DNA of 64,000 nt. Origin: Cycas panzhihuaensis. Taxonomy: Eukaryota > Cycadophyta. The DNA is taken from NCBI GenBank assembly GCA_023213395.1, contig CM041465.1, forward strand, positions 142,359,741 through 142,423,740, read 5' to 3'. Under the pieces are notes generated by a model. The model was not told the DNA's origin. It did not search any database and saw nothing but the letters and a program-made list of their open reading frames with translations. The position numbers and the translations under genes were made by a program. Positions within the stretch are counted from its first letter, which is position 1; the number at the start of each line of letters is the position of its first letter. Below are positions 10,958 through 22,431 of this stretch, piece by piece.

Positions 10958-13600
10958 TGTTTCCTGGCTTTCGGGAATGGATACAGAATCACTGACTAAG
11001 GTAAGTGCAGGTATGTTTCTCGCATTATCATCGCTTTCATTTGATGAGTGTTTGTTTACATGTCTGCCTGTGTGTGGCTTTGTGGGTGACTTTGTCGTCA
11101 TCCACACTTACTTTAGCCTATGACGACTATAGCAAGGGTACACTCCTAGCGAGTGTGGCACCCTGGTAGCCATGTCACTTCCCGCATCTGCCCTCCTTGC
11201 TCCAGGATCCACTAGGTTTGCGCCACCTCTACCCGTGTGATGACCTGTCATCGTTTGGTCAACTTGCCACCCTGGTTAGGCCCTATTTTTGCTCCTTTAG
11301 ACTCGTTTGTTGGTTTGTGTACCCCCGGGTAGGTGTTCTAGCCTCCTATTAGCCCTTTTGGTCATCTCTCACCTAGGACTGGTGGCCAGCCCATTTTGGC
11401 TCTAGGTGCGTCTGCATCACTGAATTTTCATCGCTGTAATATCTCAGCATCTAGAATTTGCTGCAGACGACCTCTCGTGTTATTTTTTAAAATCCGCCGT
11501 GGCAATTTCGCATTTATTACGAAACTGCCACATGGCTCGTGCCTTAATTCTCTCCCAGCTGCACCCTAATCGCTCGCTTTAGGGTTTTGTTTGAGTACTT
11601 AAGCCATTTTTTATCATTTTTTAGGATTCTTTGGCTCACTTTTAGAATTGCTCTCTAAGGAAACAACATCCTGCTCTACTGTTCTCTGTTGTTCTGCTGC
11701 CATCGACTGCATCCCTCCTACAGTGCCCTGCTCTCCTTTGGTATGGCTGAGACATTCTCCCAGCCCCTCATACACCTTGGAGAGGGCCCCTTTGGAGTGG
11801 TTTCCAGTTGATCTTTGCCCAGGCAATCCACGAGTGCCCCAAGTGCAGGTGTTTCCCTTCACATCTCTTTAGCAGGGTCTCAAACCTGCTGTGCTTCAGA
11901 TCTGGGCTAACTTCTCAGCCCCTCTTCGCTGCTCTTTAGCTGAGGCAAGTCCCTTGCCTCCTTCACTCAGGTATCTTTTAATTTACATTATTTTCTTTGA
12001 GATATTAATTCTCCAACTTGCTTGCTCTCTGTTGGTGATTGTGAGTTTATTTTCCCTTCCTTTTAGTAGGCTGTTCCACCACTGTTTTTTGCCTCTTGCC
12101 TACGTTTGCTACTCAAGGTAGTGGCGTTGAGGGTCAACATAGGCTTCGGGTAGAAGCTGGATGGATTCTGTACCACCTTCCACGCTCCCCATGCGGCTCT
12201 AAGCCCTCCAAAGCCTCCCTCTCACCCTGTGCTGCCCTTGGCATGCAAGCAAGGGTTTGTAGGCCCTCTTTTGGCCGTTAAAACTAGCGCTGTCACAAGT
12301 TGCAGCGCTGATTTGAGGCCTTTGTTCAGGTTTGGGTAGCACTCATAAGTCCCAACCGCTAGTATTTGCCTAGCTCTTCCTCCCAGCTGCCCGGCTTTCT
12401 CCTCATAGCATCCTGGTTCGCCATAGGTTTTCTTGGGCCTCTCTTTGCCCCTTTATTGCCATTTTCCAACCCTTGCTCTTGGCCTTGCCCTCGCTGCCTT
12501 GTGGCTCTTGGGGGGAGGTTAGGGCATCATTTGTGAGAGGTAGGCCACTCCGAGGCTTACCGATCATTTACTTTCGCCTTGGTCACTCTCTTTTGGGTAC
12601 TTTAATTGTTGGATTGGCACTAACGCATGGGTATTTAGATTCACATTTATACTATTTAGGCATATATTGTTAGAATCTTGTATTGCATGTTAGTGTTCTT
12701 CCTCTAGGAAGGGAGAGACTGCCATTGCTTGCAGGTATTTGGGTAGCGTGGAGGATATCATTCGTTAGCCCCGTTGCCGGTAAGTCCCTTTGTATACATT
12801 GCATTTTCGTATTGCTTCATTATTAGTTGGCGTTTCATTTCTTCCTTTGGCATTGCATTTGTTTTCCGGGGAAGGTAAGGGAGCCCCTTTTTCACCCGCC
12901 GCAACATCTCGCATCCAACGCGCCGTGTGGAGTGGTTTGGTGCTCCTCGAGAAGGCTTTCGTCACGCACACCCTTGGTCCAGGTGCACGTCTTGCTCCAC
13001 TTTGCTACCCCCTTTTTTCCTTTTGATTTCTCCTTTAGTAACTAGCACATTAGAAGATAAAAGGGAAAATTTGGTCTTGTATTTGGTTGCGTTTCATTTA
13101 TTTTGTTACACGTATCTTTACCGTCTATAGGAAAGGTTGTAGGAACCCCCTTTCTCTACCTTTTCTCCTTCTCTCCTCAACCGCACAAGTTCCTTGCCTC
13201 CCGCGTCACTTGTGTACCTGGTTAGTTTGTTTAGGCACACTCTTGACCTATTCCCTTTGGATCTTCTCCTCCCCCTTCTGGCCACCCAAGGGTGGGAGGG
13301 TCCTGTCCCTAAGTCAACCCAGGTTTGCCCTACGCATCTTCACCCCTTGTTCGAAGCGGTGAAGGACCACCTGATAGTAGCCATATTCCATTGCAGATCC
13401 CGAACTCGTGCTTCGGCGCACGGGGTGCTCTACGTGATAATTACTCTCCTCTTAGGTCCCACCTTCAATTATTTCACCACCCACTCTCTCCACACCTACT
13501 AGTTAGGTAGTTATCCCGTAGACGCGCGTCCAACCCCCTCCATATGTTGGCTATTGGTCGTATAAAGCTTCTATATGACCAAGGGTGGAAGTGATGAGGA
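10958..13600 (+). repeat. Probable 3' LTR of Gypsy-A plus GC-rich flank
   Basis: Starts with TGTTTCC right after the polypurine tract. A matching inverted end, GGAAACA, occurs at 11659-11665, which would give a 708-bp LTR (10958-11665). The same GC- and pyrimidine-rich composition continues to about 13,600, so a longer LTR of about 2.6 kb is also possible. The 5' LTR is outside the window, so the two options cannot be told apart here. No convincing gene is seen in 11,666-13,600; open frames there are low-complexity. Confidence 0.45.
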
Positions 13601-15480
13601 GCTAGTAGACCCAAAAATAATATCCAATTTAGTTAAATGCTGTTTTGAATCATAAACAATAAACCCCTTTTCAAATAATTTTACATCTACTAAAATATAC
13701 ACCAAATGCCCAAAAAGTTAAATATTAAACCAAATATTATGTTATAACCCAAAAAAATTAGGGTTCTTCCAAAAGAATTTCATTGAGCCACCATGAGAGA
13801 GTATTTATAGGTCACTGCCATTGATTGTGTCACCATGAATGAGTAAAAGAGGCTCAGACACCATAGATGAGTTTGTGAACAGGTGTGGATGGTAGTGACT
13901 TTTGTATTTGTAGTATTATCATGTCCTTCCTCCTCCATCACCAATGTTACCATAATCCATCTCTATATTGTTGTGGAGCAGGTTTATCTTTATTGGCATT
14001 AAAGTGTCTCACTAAATTGTATATCATACATTCCATTACACTTTCCCCAAGCACAAATTTTTGTTCTCAGGTCAGTACACTCTGGTAATGCTTCAAGAAG
14101 TGGCGATGATCCTCCAATCTCTTGGCTCTAACCTTGAAGATGGCTAGATTCAATACATACCCTGCTCTTGGAAGGCAAAGCCGCAGTCAAAAAGTGAGCA
14201 TTGAGATGTACTTCTTCCTTGTCCTCCATGAGCATTTCACCATAGAAACCACGATTTTGACTGTATCATAACCTCTTTCTTTCTTTGAGTTGACGAAATA
14301 CGAGCACACACAACACCTGCACAAATATCAACCTGGCCAAATCCATGGATGCTTAAAATACAAGTTATGTTGTCACTTGTCAGACCAAGTTAAGGCATTA
14401 TTTAGTCAGGGCAATAATCATCATATGCCTTTGTATAATCTACCTACCAAGATATTCTATAGAGATGTTTGAATAGATTACTCAGACAACTTCAATGTCC
14501 TAAGAATCCAAGGAACCAGAGGTGCTTTAAAGCACCAAAGAAATTTTAAGAGGTAAGCATTAACTAGTTAGTATAGTTCAATGACTAGGATGTGGTGTAG
14601 TAGCTTCTGCAAACTTTATAAATATGCACATATAGCGTTTAAGTTGGGACAAGCACTAGTGCAACCATCTTATAATTCCATGAGCACCAATTTTTTTGAA
14701 AACCATGTAACAACATCACTTCTAGACATGACCTAATATCTGCAACATGTAGGTTTAGTCCCTTGGCAGCAACATATCCATCTAGGGATTTGAATGCAGC
14801 GAGAATATCAATTTCAAGATAGTTTCCAAGAATTTAGTATATTAGAAAACATATAATATTTTGACTGATCCCTTCACAGATCTGGTATACATGGTTGAGA
14901 AACTTGGAAACTCTTATGTTTTTTTCTTTGAAAACATACATAACAACATAGGCTAGAATACAGAATATTTTTTGAATAATTTTAACATAAAAGAGAACAT
15001 ATTAGCAGAAATAATATAGGACCTTTATCCAACTATAGATCTGCAAAAGAAATTTTAAATGGAGTCACTCCTAGCCAAGAAGGACTCAACTACTATCAAC
15101 GATCCTAGTTGCATTCTTATCCACTAACGTGCAACGAAGATGGTCTTCTAGTAATTAGAATGAGCTTTCATGAACTTTCACCTGTATGTAATATTATTAT
15201 TGCGCCACATACGTGGTAGATGTCCACTTGAGTAGCTTCAATAGGCTTCAAACTACTTCAAAATAGGCTTGAAAATAACCTCTCATCAACATTAAAATAG
15301 CCCTTCAAAACATGATAATAGTCCCATAACAAAATATGTATAAGATGTAACTTGAAATGATCTTCAACTTGACAAAGTCACCAAGCAGGCACATCAAAAA
15401 ATTTACAAGACTTAAAAGCTCAAAAACAAGGATAACATGTAGTAGGATTTGTAAGAAATACCTCTAATGATTGAACCTTG
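13601..15480. other. AT-rich intergenic or leader sequence; no gene seen
   Basis: Many stops in all frames. Read on the minus strand it lies just downstream of an LTR plus primer-binding site (15,481-15,787), so it may be the untranslated leader of a retroelement whose coding part is lost. Confidence 0.45.
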
Positions 15481-15787
15481 GGATCTAATACCATATTAAA
15501 ATTAGAAATATAATAATCACATAAAACCCTAATGGTGAGTAAATGAATAAAGCACAAAAGGATGAAGTATGTATAATAATAAATACAATGTGTAGAGAAT
15601 TGGCCAAAACGTAATTATAAATAATGAAGAGTATATACTTATAATACAAGCTCACTACTAGTGAGAGAACCCCATTGGTCTACTTAGAGGTAGTACACAT
15701 ATCAAGGTGGCCCATAACTCTAATATAAAATACAAGAAATAGATAGAGTTTACATAAGGTTAATGTAATTGGGTATTACACCTAACA
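15481..15787 (-). repeat. Copia-4 LTR with adjoining tRNA-Met-type primer-binding site, minus strand
   Basis: On the minus strand the LTR runs from TGTTAGGTGTAATACCC at 15787 to ...AATTTTAATA near 15495, then TGGTATTAGATCC (15493-15481), a degenerate initiator-Met primer site. The same LTR recurs on the + strand at 49,754-50,056 with long identical blocks (CCAATGGGGTTCTCT, TATAAGTATATACTCTTC). PBS placement makes this a 5' LTR whose internal region would run toward lower coordinates, yet it abuts the truncated RT of Copia-1. Confidence 0.7.
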
Positions 15788-17439
15788 ATTTTCTCATTTA
15801 TATAACTATTCAAGAAGGTAGTTTTTACATTCATTTGATGTACTATCCAATCTTGTTGTGCAACTAAGGCCATGATTAATTTGATTGCTTTTAACCTTGC
15901 AACAAGTGTAAATATCTTATTATAATCTATGCCCTCAATTTGAGCATATACCTTTACAACTAACCTTGCTTTATATTTATCAATGGACCCATTTGATTTA
16001 TACTTGGTCTTATAGGCCCATTTTGTTCTAATTGCATTCTTGTTAAGTGGTGGATCTACTAATTCCTATGTGTCATATTTCACTAAGGTATTGTATTCTT
16101 CCCTTATTACATTCTTTCATTCATCTTAATTGTTTATCTCTTCAAAGTTGTGAGACTCATTATACTTCATAACTTGAGTTGTAAGTGTAAGATTCATCCT
16201 TTGAGATCCTATAGTTCTTCTCTCAAAATTGGTGTCTAAAATATTCTAAGGAATATAAGCCCTTTATACCCATTTTTGGACTTTTTGACTTGTAGTAGAA
16301 GGCCATGCATCATTTGCATTAGGTATATTTATACCATTTGGGTTTGAGTCCACTTCAATCATGATATTTTTACCCTTATCTTTTTTAGCAACTTCTTCTT
16401 GATAAAATTTATCATCCTTGAGGATGATATCTCTACTCATAATAATCTTTTTGCCTTTTGGATTATAAAGTTTATAGGATCTAGAAAAGTCATTATATCT
16501 TATAACCTATCCTAAATTTCTTTAGATGTAGCCCATCTAACTATTTTGGTGGTATATTTATTCAATAAATAAATAACTATATGTATAACGTTTGCCCAAT
16601 ATCCATTGCTTAGATGATTGTCCTTAAGCAAACTTCTTGTTATTTTAATAATTGTCCTATTTTTTCTTTCTACAACCCTATTTTGTTTAGGGGTATAAAG
16701 ATTTGTCAGTTGTTTCCTTATTCTAAAATATTTTTAGTAATCTTTGAATTCATTTGAAATAAATTCTCTCCTATCATCTAATCTTAAGGTTAAAATTTTA
16801 AATTCACTTTATTTTTTAACTATACTTTTGAAGTCAACGAAGTATTAAAATGCATCTGACTTGAACTTGAGAAAGTAAACCTAAGTTATCCTTATGAAAT
16901 CATCAATGAATGTTATAAAATACTTGGCTCTTCCAAGTGAAGCCATATCCACTATACCACATAAATATGTATATACTAATTGAAGGGGCCCATTCGCCCT
17001 ATAGCTTTCATTAAGAAACCTTCCCTTTATTATTTCCCAAGTATACACCCTTTATATATTTCCTTGTTATGCTTAGTATTATATAGTCCAATCATTATGT
17101 CCATCTTCTTCATTAAGGATAAAGTGTTAAAGTTCATATGGCCAAGTCCTTTGTGTAATATTTCACTATCCACATTAGTTGAAGCATTCAAGGCACAATA
17201 ATCTGTTGGGAGAATGACTAGTTTGAATAATTTATCACTAGTCATTTATCCCTTAGCCACTATTGCTTTGTTCCCTAACTTATCTTTAATGATGCATTCC
17301 CTATTATTAAAGATTATCTTGAATTTTTATTCTATTATTTGCCCTACTAATAATAATTTTTTCTTAAGTGTTTGGACATGAAACACGTCATTTATATACC
17401 TTATTTCTCTAAAATTTATTTGTATAGAAATATTCCATT
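15788..17439 (-). pseudogene. Copia-1 protease end, pre-integrase, integrase and RT start (3' segment of a split element)
   Basis: Minus-strand Ty1/Copia polyprotein remnant. From 17,439 down it reads NISIQINFREIRYINDVFH (end of protease region), the pre-integrase domain (LFKLVILPTDY ... LHKGLGHMNF, 17,245-17,030), integrase with degenerate RLDDRREFISNEF (near 16,770) and NRVVERKNRTI (near 16,700; Glu kept), and the RT start (KWAYKTKYKSNGSIDKYKAR, near 15,990). It stops inside RT at FLNSYINEK, where the Copia-4 LTR begins. Frameshifts and stops are frequent. The upstream half of the same element lies at 21,294-22,431, beyond the Copia-2 insertion. The rest of RT and RNase H is not found. Confidence 0.75.
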
Positions 17440-17577
17440 TGTTATTAGTATAATGCCCATTATGCTAAATTAGTATGTAAATAGACCTCAGGAACTAGCG
17501 AGCCACCACCAGCCATTTAAGCCAACCTCAAGCCATAAAAACCAACAAGGCATATTTGTTTATTGTCAAGGCCATAC
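17440..17577 (+). repeat. Truncated 5' LTR of Copia-2
   Basis: Matches the first ~125 bases of the 3' LTR at 20,954 (ATTATGCTAAATTAGT, GAGCCACCACCAG) and diverges after GTTTATT at about 17,577, where internal sequence begins. A deletion removed the rest. Confidence 0.65.
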
Positions 17578-18420
17578 AAACTCTCAGAGGCCCAACTTCA
17601 ATTATCCCAATAATAGACAAAGGGATAACTAAGCTCAATACTTGGAAAGAGGAAGAACAACCACCATTAATTAAACTAATCCTTGAAGTAGGAGTCTTAG
17701 CTATGGAAGAAGGGATCTAGTTCACTGTACATTCTACAATAAAGTTGATCATATAGAAGATAGGTGTTTTGCCAAGAATGGCCCTCCTATAAGGGGTGGT
17801 GCCAATATAGTTGTTGAAACAAAGGAAAATGATTAATTATTCCTATCCAACTTTGTTGCATATAAGAAAGAAGAAGATTATTGGTACATTGATTCCAGTT
17901 GCTCTACTCACATGACCTAGAAAGAAGAGATATTCCTAACCATTGATAGAACTAGCAAGGGATCCATTATATTTGAAAATGACACCTCATACGAATCTAC
18001 TACAAGGGGCAATATAATTCTCATGACAGAATCAAGTGAAAATAGATATTTGAATAATGTTCTCTATGTACCAGCTTTGAAGAAAAATCTTTGATCAATG
18101 GGATAGATGATAGATTAAGACTATAAAGTTGTATTTGACAATGGTGAATATATTATTAAGGATAAGAGGAAGAATAAAGTGGTAGCTACCAAAGGATAAA
18201 TGACCAAGGATAAACTCTTCAAGCTAGTTCTCACCCCATCAAATAACTATACTTTAAAAACTATAGTCAATCTTTATAGTGATATACGACATAAAAGATT
18301 TGGCCACCTAAATTATAGCAGTTTAGCTCTCATGAATAAAATGGACATGGTTGATGGGCTACCTCATATTGAAGCTGATAAAGATATTTGTGAATGTTGT
18401 CTCCTATGGAAAACAACATA
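17578..18420 (+). pseudogene. Copia-2 gag end, protease and pre-integrase
   Basis: The nucleocapsid knuckle reads CTFYNKVDHIEDRC near 17,735, where the second Cys of CX2CX4HX4C is Tyr. The protease follows as WYIDSSCSTHMT near 17,882; D-S-S replaces D-S-G. LNNVLYVPALKKNL and the pre-integrase block (DIRHKRFGHLNYSS ... ICECCLLWK) follow to 18,420. Stops are scattered. Gag upstream of the knuckle is mostly deleted. Confidence 0.7.
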
Positions 18421-19200
18421 GGGAAAGTTTTTTTAATGGTAGCTATAGAGCAAAAGCACCACTCTGTCTAATCTATATAGATCTTTGTGGCTCTATGGAT
18501 GTCTCCATCATTAGTAGGTACTAAATATTTCCTTACATTCATTAATGATTACATAAGGAAAATATAGGTTTATTTCTTGAAGTTTAAATCAGATGTATTC
18601 GAATGTTTTGTCGACTTCAAAACCTTTATAAAAAGGCAAAGTAGACATAAAATACTCTCCCTAAGATCAGATAATGGGGGAGAGATTATTTCAAATGAGT
18701 TAAATGCCTATTGCATACATCATGGCATCAAAAGACAACACACAAACCCCTACACTCCTCAACAAAATGGAGTTGTTAAATGAAAGAATTGCATCATAAT
18801 TGAAGTGACTAGGTGAATTTTGAAAGATAAAAATTTAGGACATGAGTTTTAGGTAGAAGTTATCTACACTACAGTCTACTTACTCAATATGTGTACCACT
18901 AAGGCCCTTAGGTGGATGATACCTAAAGAAGCATAGACTAGATATAAACCTAGTATCCATCATTTAAGAATCTTTGGCTACTTAGCTTATGTCCATGTCC
19001 TTAAATAAAAGAGGACTAAATTAAATAATAAAAGTATTAAATATATATTTATTAACTGTAGTGATGTTTCCAAATCTTATAAAGTATATGATCCTAAAGC
19101 AGGAAAGGTCAAGGTTAGTAAGAACGTTATATTTAAAGAAAATGATTATTATCACTTTGATTGTGTTCAAGACAAAGTTAAAGATGTTATTATAAATATT
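18421..19200 (+). pseudogene. Copia-2 integrase
   Basis: The core is recognisable: YIDLCGSMDV (near 18,475), FLTFINDYIRKI, LRSDNGGEIISNELNAY (near 18,661; catalytic Asp kept) and PQQNGVVK* near 18,758. There the catalytic Glu is replaced by Lys and followed by TGA, so the integrase is dead. C-terminal blocks (FGYLAYVHV, VYDPKAGKVKVSKNVIF) continue to about 19,150. Confidence 0.7.
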
Positions 19201-20950
19201 GTCTCATCTACTAGGTCCACATATGGGCCACCTAAACATTGGTGTACCAAGTGGTGAGGGAACCTCCTCTCAACCTCAACCACAAAGGTTCCTTAGATGG
19301 ATTCAAAGGAACCATAACTTCGATAATATTCTAGATAATAACTATGATAGAAGATCCACTCATTTACATCAAGTGAACATTGCTCTTATAAGTCAAGTCA
19401 TGGAAACTCATGAGCCTCACACCTTTGAGGAGGCTAATACTCATGATAATTGGAGAAAATACATGGAAGAAGAATATAATTCCATAGTAAAGAATGATAC
19501 ATGGGAACTTGCTGACCTTCCTCCTAATAAGACAGCCATTGGAACTAAATGGGTTTATAAGACCAAATTCAGATCTGATGGATCAATTGATAAATATAAG
19601 TCTAGACTCGTAGCCAAAGGATATGCCTAAAAGGAAGGCATAGACTATAATGAATCCTTTACTTATGTTACACAAATGGAGATAGTATGTATGATATTAA
19701 GTTTGGTTACCTAAAAAGGTTGGGATGTTTATCAAATGGATGTCAAAAGTGCATTCCTTAATGGCTATATTGAAAAGGACATCTATATCTAATAACCAAA
19801 AGGTTTTGAAGTTAGGGGGGAAGAAGATAAACTATATAAACTGAAAAATGCACTTTATAGATTAAAATAAGTACCTATAGCATGGTACTCTAGGATTGAT
19901 AAATATTTCAGAGACCAAGGTTTCGAAAGAACTCAATCAGATCTAAATGTATACATCAAAATCAAAGGACATTCTATTTTGATAGAGGGACTTTATATAG
20001 ATGACCTTGTCTATATAGGAAATGACTCCCATCTTTCACAAAAGTTCAAGGATGATATGTGTAAAGAATTTAAAATGAATGATTTAGGCTTGATGCATTA
20101 CTTCCTAGGATTTGAGATGTGGCAAGATGATGACAGTATTTTCATTTCTCAAAGAAAATATACCTTAGAATTACTCCAAAAGTTCAAGATGAGTGATTGC
20201 AAAGCCTTGGCTAGACCTACTGAATTTGGCATTAATCTATCTAAACTTAATGACTCTATACTAGTAAATCCTACTCTTTATAGACAATTAATTAGTAGCT
20301 TGATATATTTGACATCAATATGATTTGATGTTATGCATGTGGTTAGTGTAGTATAAAGGTTCATGCAAGATCCTAAATCCACTCATTTATAAGTAGCTAA
20401 GCAGATTTTATAATACTTAAAGGGTACAAAAGATTATGGATTACACTATAAATCTTCACCAAGCTTCAAGTTGATTAGATATACAAATTCTGATTGGGTA
20501 GGAGATATTGATGATAGAAAATCTACTTAAGGGTATATATTCAGTTTAGGTTCAGCAGTAATTGCATAGAGCACTAAGAAACAAAACACAGTTTCCTTAT
20601 CCACAATAGAAGCAGAATACAAAGTAGTAGTTTCATATGCATGTGAGATAGTATGGTTACGACAACTTCTATATAATCTTCAGATGAAACATAAAGGTTC
20701 TACCAAGATTTGGTGTGATAATTAAAGCACCATACAAATGACTTGCAATCTGATCTTCCATGGCAGAACTAAACATATTAAGATTCAACATCACTTCATT
20801 CAGAAATTGGTTTAAGTAGGTGAAATTGAGTTGGTGTATTATAGTATAGAAGATCAAATGACATATATCTTCATAAAAGCATTGGAAAAAATCAAGTTCC
20901 ACAAATTCAGAGAAAAACTTAGAGTTATATATAATGGACATTATATGGAA
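19201..20950 (+). pseudogene. Copia-2 reverse transcriptase and RNase H
   Basis: RT begins near 19,400 (ANTHDNWRKYMEEEY) and includes AIGTKWVYKTKFRSDGSIDK, YQMDVKSAFLNGY and the intact catalytic LYIDDLVYIG near 19,990. RNase H shows YTNSDWVGD (Asp to Asn at the first catalytic site), STIEAEY and IWCDN. Stops fall where Gln is expected: GYA*KEGID, *QPKGF, LK*VPIAWY. So CAA/CAG to TAA/TAG mutation is the main damage. Ends at YNGHY about 15 bases before the 3' LTR. Confidence 0.8.
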
Positions 20951-20953
20951 GGA

Positions 20954-21293
20954 CGTTAGTATAATATCTATTATGCTAAATTAGTGTGCAAATGGACCTC
21001 GAGAATAAGTGAACCACCACCAGTTATCCTTGAGCCACCATTATCCACTCAAGCTAACTTCGAGCCACAAAAGCTAATAAGGTACGCTTGTTTATTATTT
21101 TAATTTATTATTTTTTCAATTTTTTGAATTGACGTTGGGTTAAGGTAGATTCCTGCCTCCTCACAATTATAAATAATATGGGTGTACCACCTAGATGTTT
21201 TTTAATACTTCCCTTGAATATTAGAATTTTATTACTCATTTAAATATGGTTTGAATAAGAATTAATCTACTCTATCCCATGTACTTTTATTTA
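20954..21293 (+). repeat. 3' LTR of Copia-2
   Basis: About 340 bases after a purine run (ATATGGAAGGA). The usual TG start is CG here. It has a TATAAATA box near 21,170. A related LTR lies at 33,819-34,152. Confidence 0.65.
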
Positions 21294-22431
21294 CCAATAG
21301 TTGCTTAAGTGGTATTATCACCAAATATAATCTTACTTCTTTTGGTGTTGTCTAATTCCTTAAACCACTCTTTTCTATGTGTCATATAGGTAGAACATCC
21401 TAAATTTATATCCCAACTATCTTCTTCCATATTTTCCATAAAATTTGATAAAAACAATGTTTCATTTTATCTTTCTTCAATAGTTGTATTAGCAATCTCC
21501 CTTTGTAGGTTAAATCATTTTGTAAAATAATTTTTTTTTAAATGCCCACTTCTATAGAAATAGAAACATTCAATTATTCCTCTACCCTTAGGACTTTGAC
21601 CTCTACCTCTTCCTTAAGGTGCAAAATTTTATCTTTAGTCTTGATTAAATTGGCTTTAAAAATACCTTTGTCCTTGACTTTGATAAGCTTGACGTTATCT
21701 TTGAAATTGATTTTAATTTCTAGATTGTTGACCTCTTCCTCTAGGGGATTATCTTCTTCCCCTAAAACTTTGCCTTTGAAAAGTTGGGATTATCTTTGCC
21801 TTAGTGGAAAATATATGCTTTAAAAATTTACTACCCCTATTTTTCTTCTTAACAGCTAACAACATTGTACTCAATTGATCTATTTTAAGAGTAGTTAGGT
21901 CCTTAGAAACCTTGATACTTGTGGCGACCATCTTAAATCTTTTAATATCACTTACACGTCTTAAATTCTTTTCTACTACTCTTTATTTACTTATGACCTC
22001 CCATAAGGTCCTCATTTGATTGACCAGGCCTTGAATTTTTGTGATAAAATCATTCACGATTCATTGTTATTCATTTTAGAGTTCTTAAACTTATTCCTTA
22101 AACTTTAGAGTTTTGATACAACTGCTCCTTCATAAGTAGTTTTCAATGTATCTCATGCTTCTTTTGATATATATACTTCACTCATTCTTGAAAAAAGGTA
22201 ATTCTCTAAAGCACAAAAGATAAATACCAAAGCTTCATTGTCTCATTTCTTGTTCTTCTTATAAATCTTCTTTTGGTTTTTAGTGGCATTGTCTTTAAGT
22301 GCTCCATAATCTGTTTCAATCAAGTCCCACATATCCTTGGATATAAAAATGGGTTTTATTCTTCTACTCCAATTTAGAAAGTTAGTACTATTAAATTTTT
22401 ATACTATTATAATACTAATACTTGAGGCCAT
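21294..22431 (-). pseudogene. Copia-1 gag and protease start (5' segment of the split element)
   Basis: On the minus strand ATG 22431-22429 opens MASSISIIIV*KFNSTNF, then a UBN2-type Copia gag (RIKPIFISKDMWDLIETDY, EAWDTLKTTYEGA-like block), a degenerate zinc knuckle (CFYFYRSGHL near 21,560) and a protease-like INLGCSTYMTHRKEW near 21,400. Reading stops at ATIG, exactly where Copia-2 starts, and continues at 17,439. Several Gln and Trp positions are stops. Confidence 0.7.

Larger units (their letters stand above)
1..13600 (+). mobile_element. Ty3/Gypsy LTR retrotransposon Gypsy-A (Tat-like), 5' end outside the window
   Basis: A degenerate Ty3/Gypsy element read on the + strand in the order gag, protease, RT, RNase H, integrase, then an antisense PMD gene, then an archaeal-type RNase H, then a probable 3' LTR. 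Domain order RT-RNH-IN defines Ty3/Gypsy. The gag CX2HX4HX4C motif, the DNG protease motif and a second RNase H are features I associate with the plant Tat/Ogre/Retand branch; that assignment is inference. The 5' LTR and gag start lie left of the window. The right edge is set by an abrupt shift from GC-rich, pyrimidine-rich sequence to AT-rich sequence near 13,600 and is approximate. Confidence 0.8.
17440..21293 (+). mobile_element. Copia-2: Ty1/Copia element nested in Copia-1, opposite strand
   Basis: Order of remnants: 5' LTR fragment, gag zinc knuckle, protease, pre-integrase, integrase, RT, RNase H, 3' LTR. That is Ty1/Copia order. Insertion into Copia-1 is shown by Copia-1 protein sequence resuming on both sides (NTT*ATIG on the right, NISIQINF on the left). 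Flanking CCATT (17,435-17,439) and CCAAT (21,294-21,298) look like an imperfect 5-bp target duplication. The 5' end is deleted: most of the LTR, the leader and the gag N-terminus are missing. Confidence 0.8.

Noticed and set aside
10659-11123. 154-residue open frame after the second RNase H
   Set aside because: Crosses the polypurine tract and LTR start, has unusual residue composition and no domain; GC-rich sequence has few stops by chance.
1-13600. Integrated plant pararetrovirus
   Set aside because: Integrase, LTR features and gag zinc motif indicate Ty3/Gypsy; no movement-protein or coat-protein genes of a pararetrovirus are seen.
21542-21823. 93-residue plus-strand open frame
   Set aside because: Shadow of the minus-strand Copia-1 gag; low-complexity Leu/Ser/Thr content.
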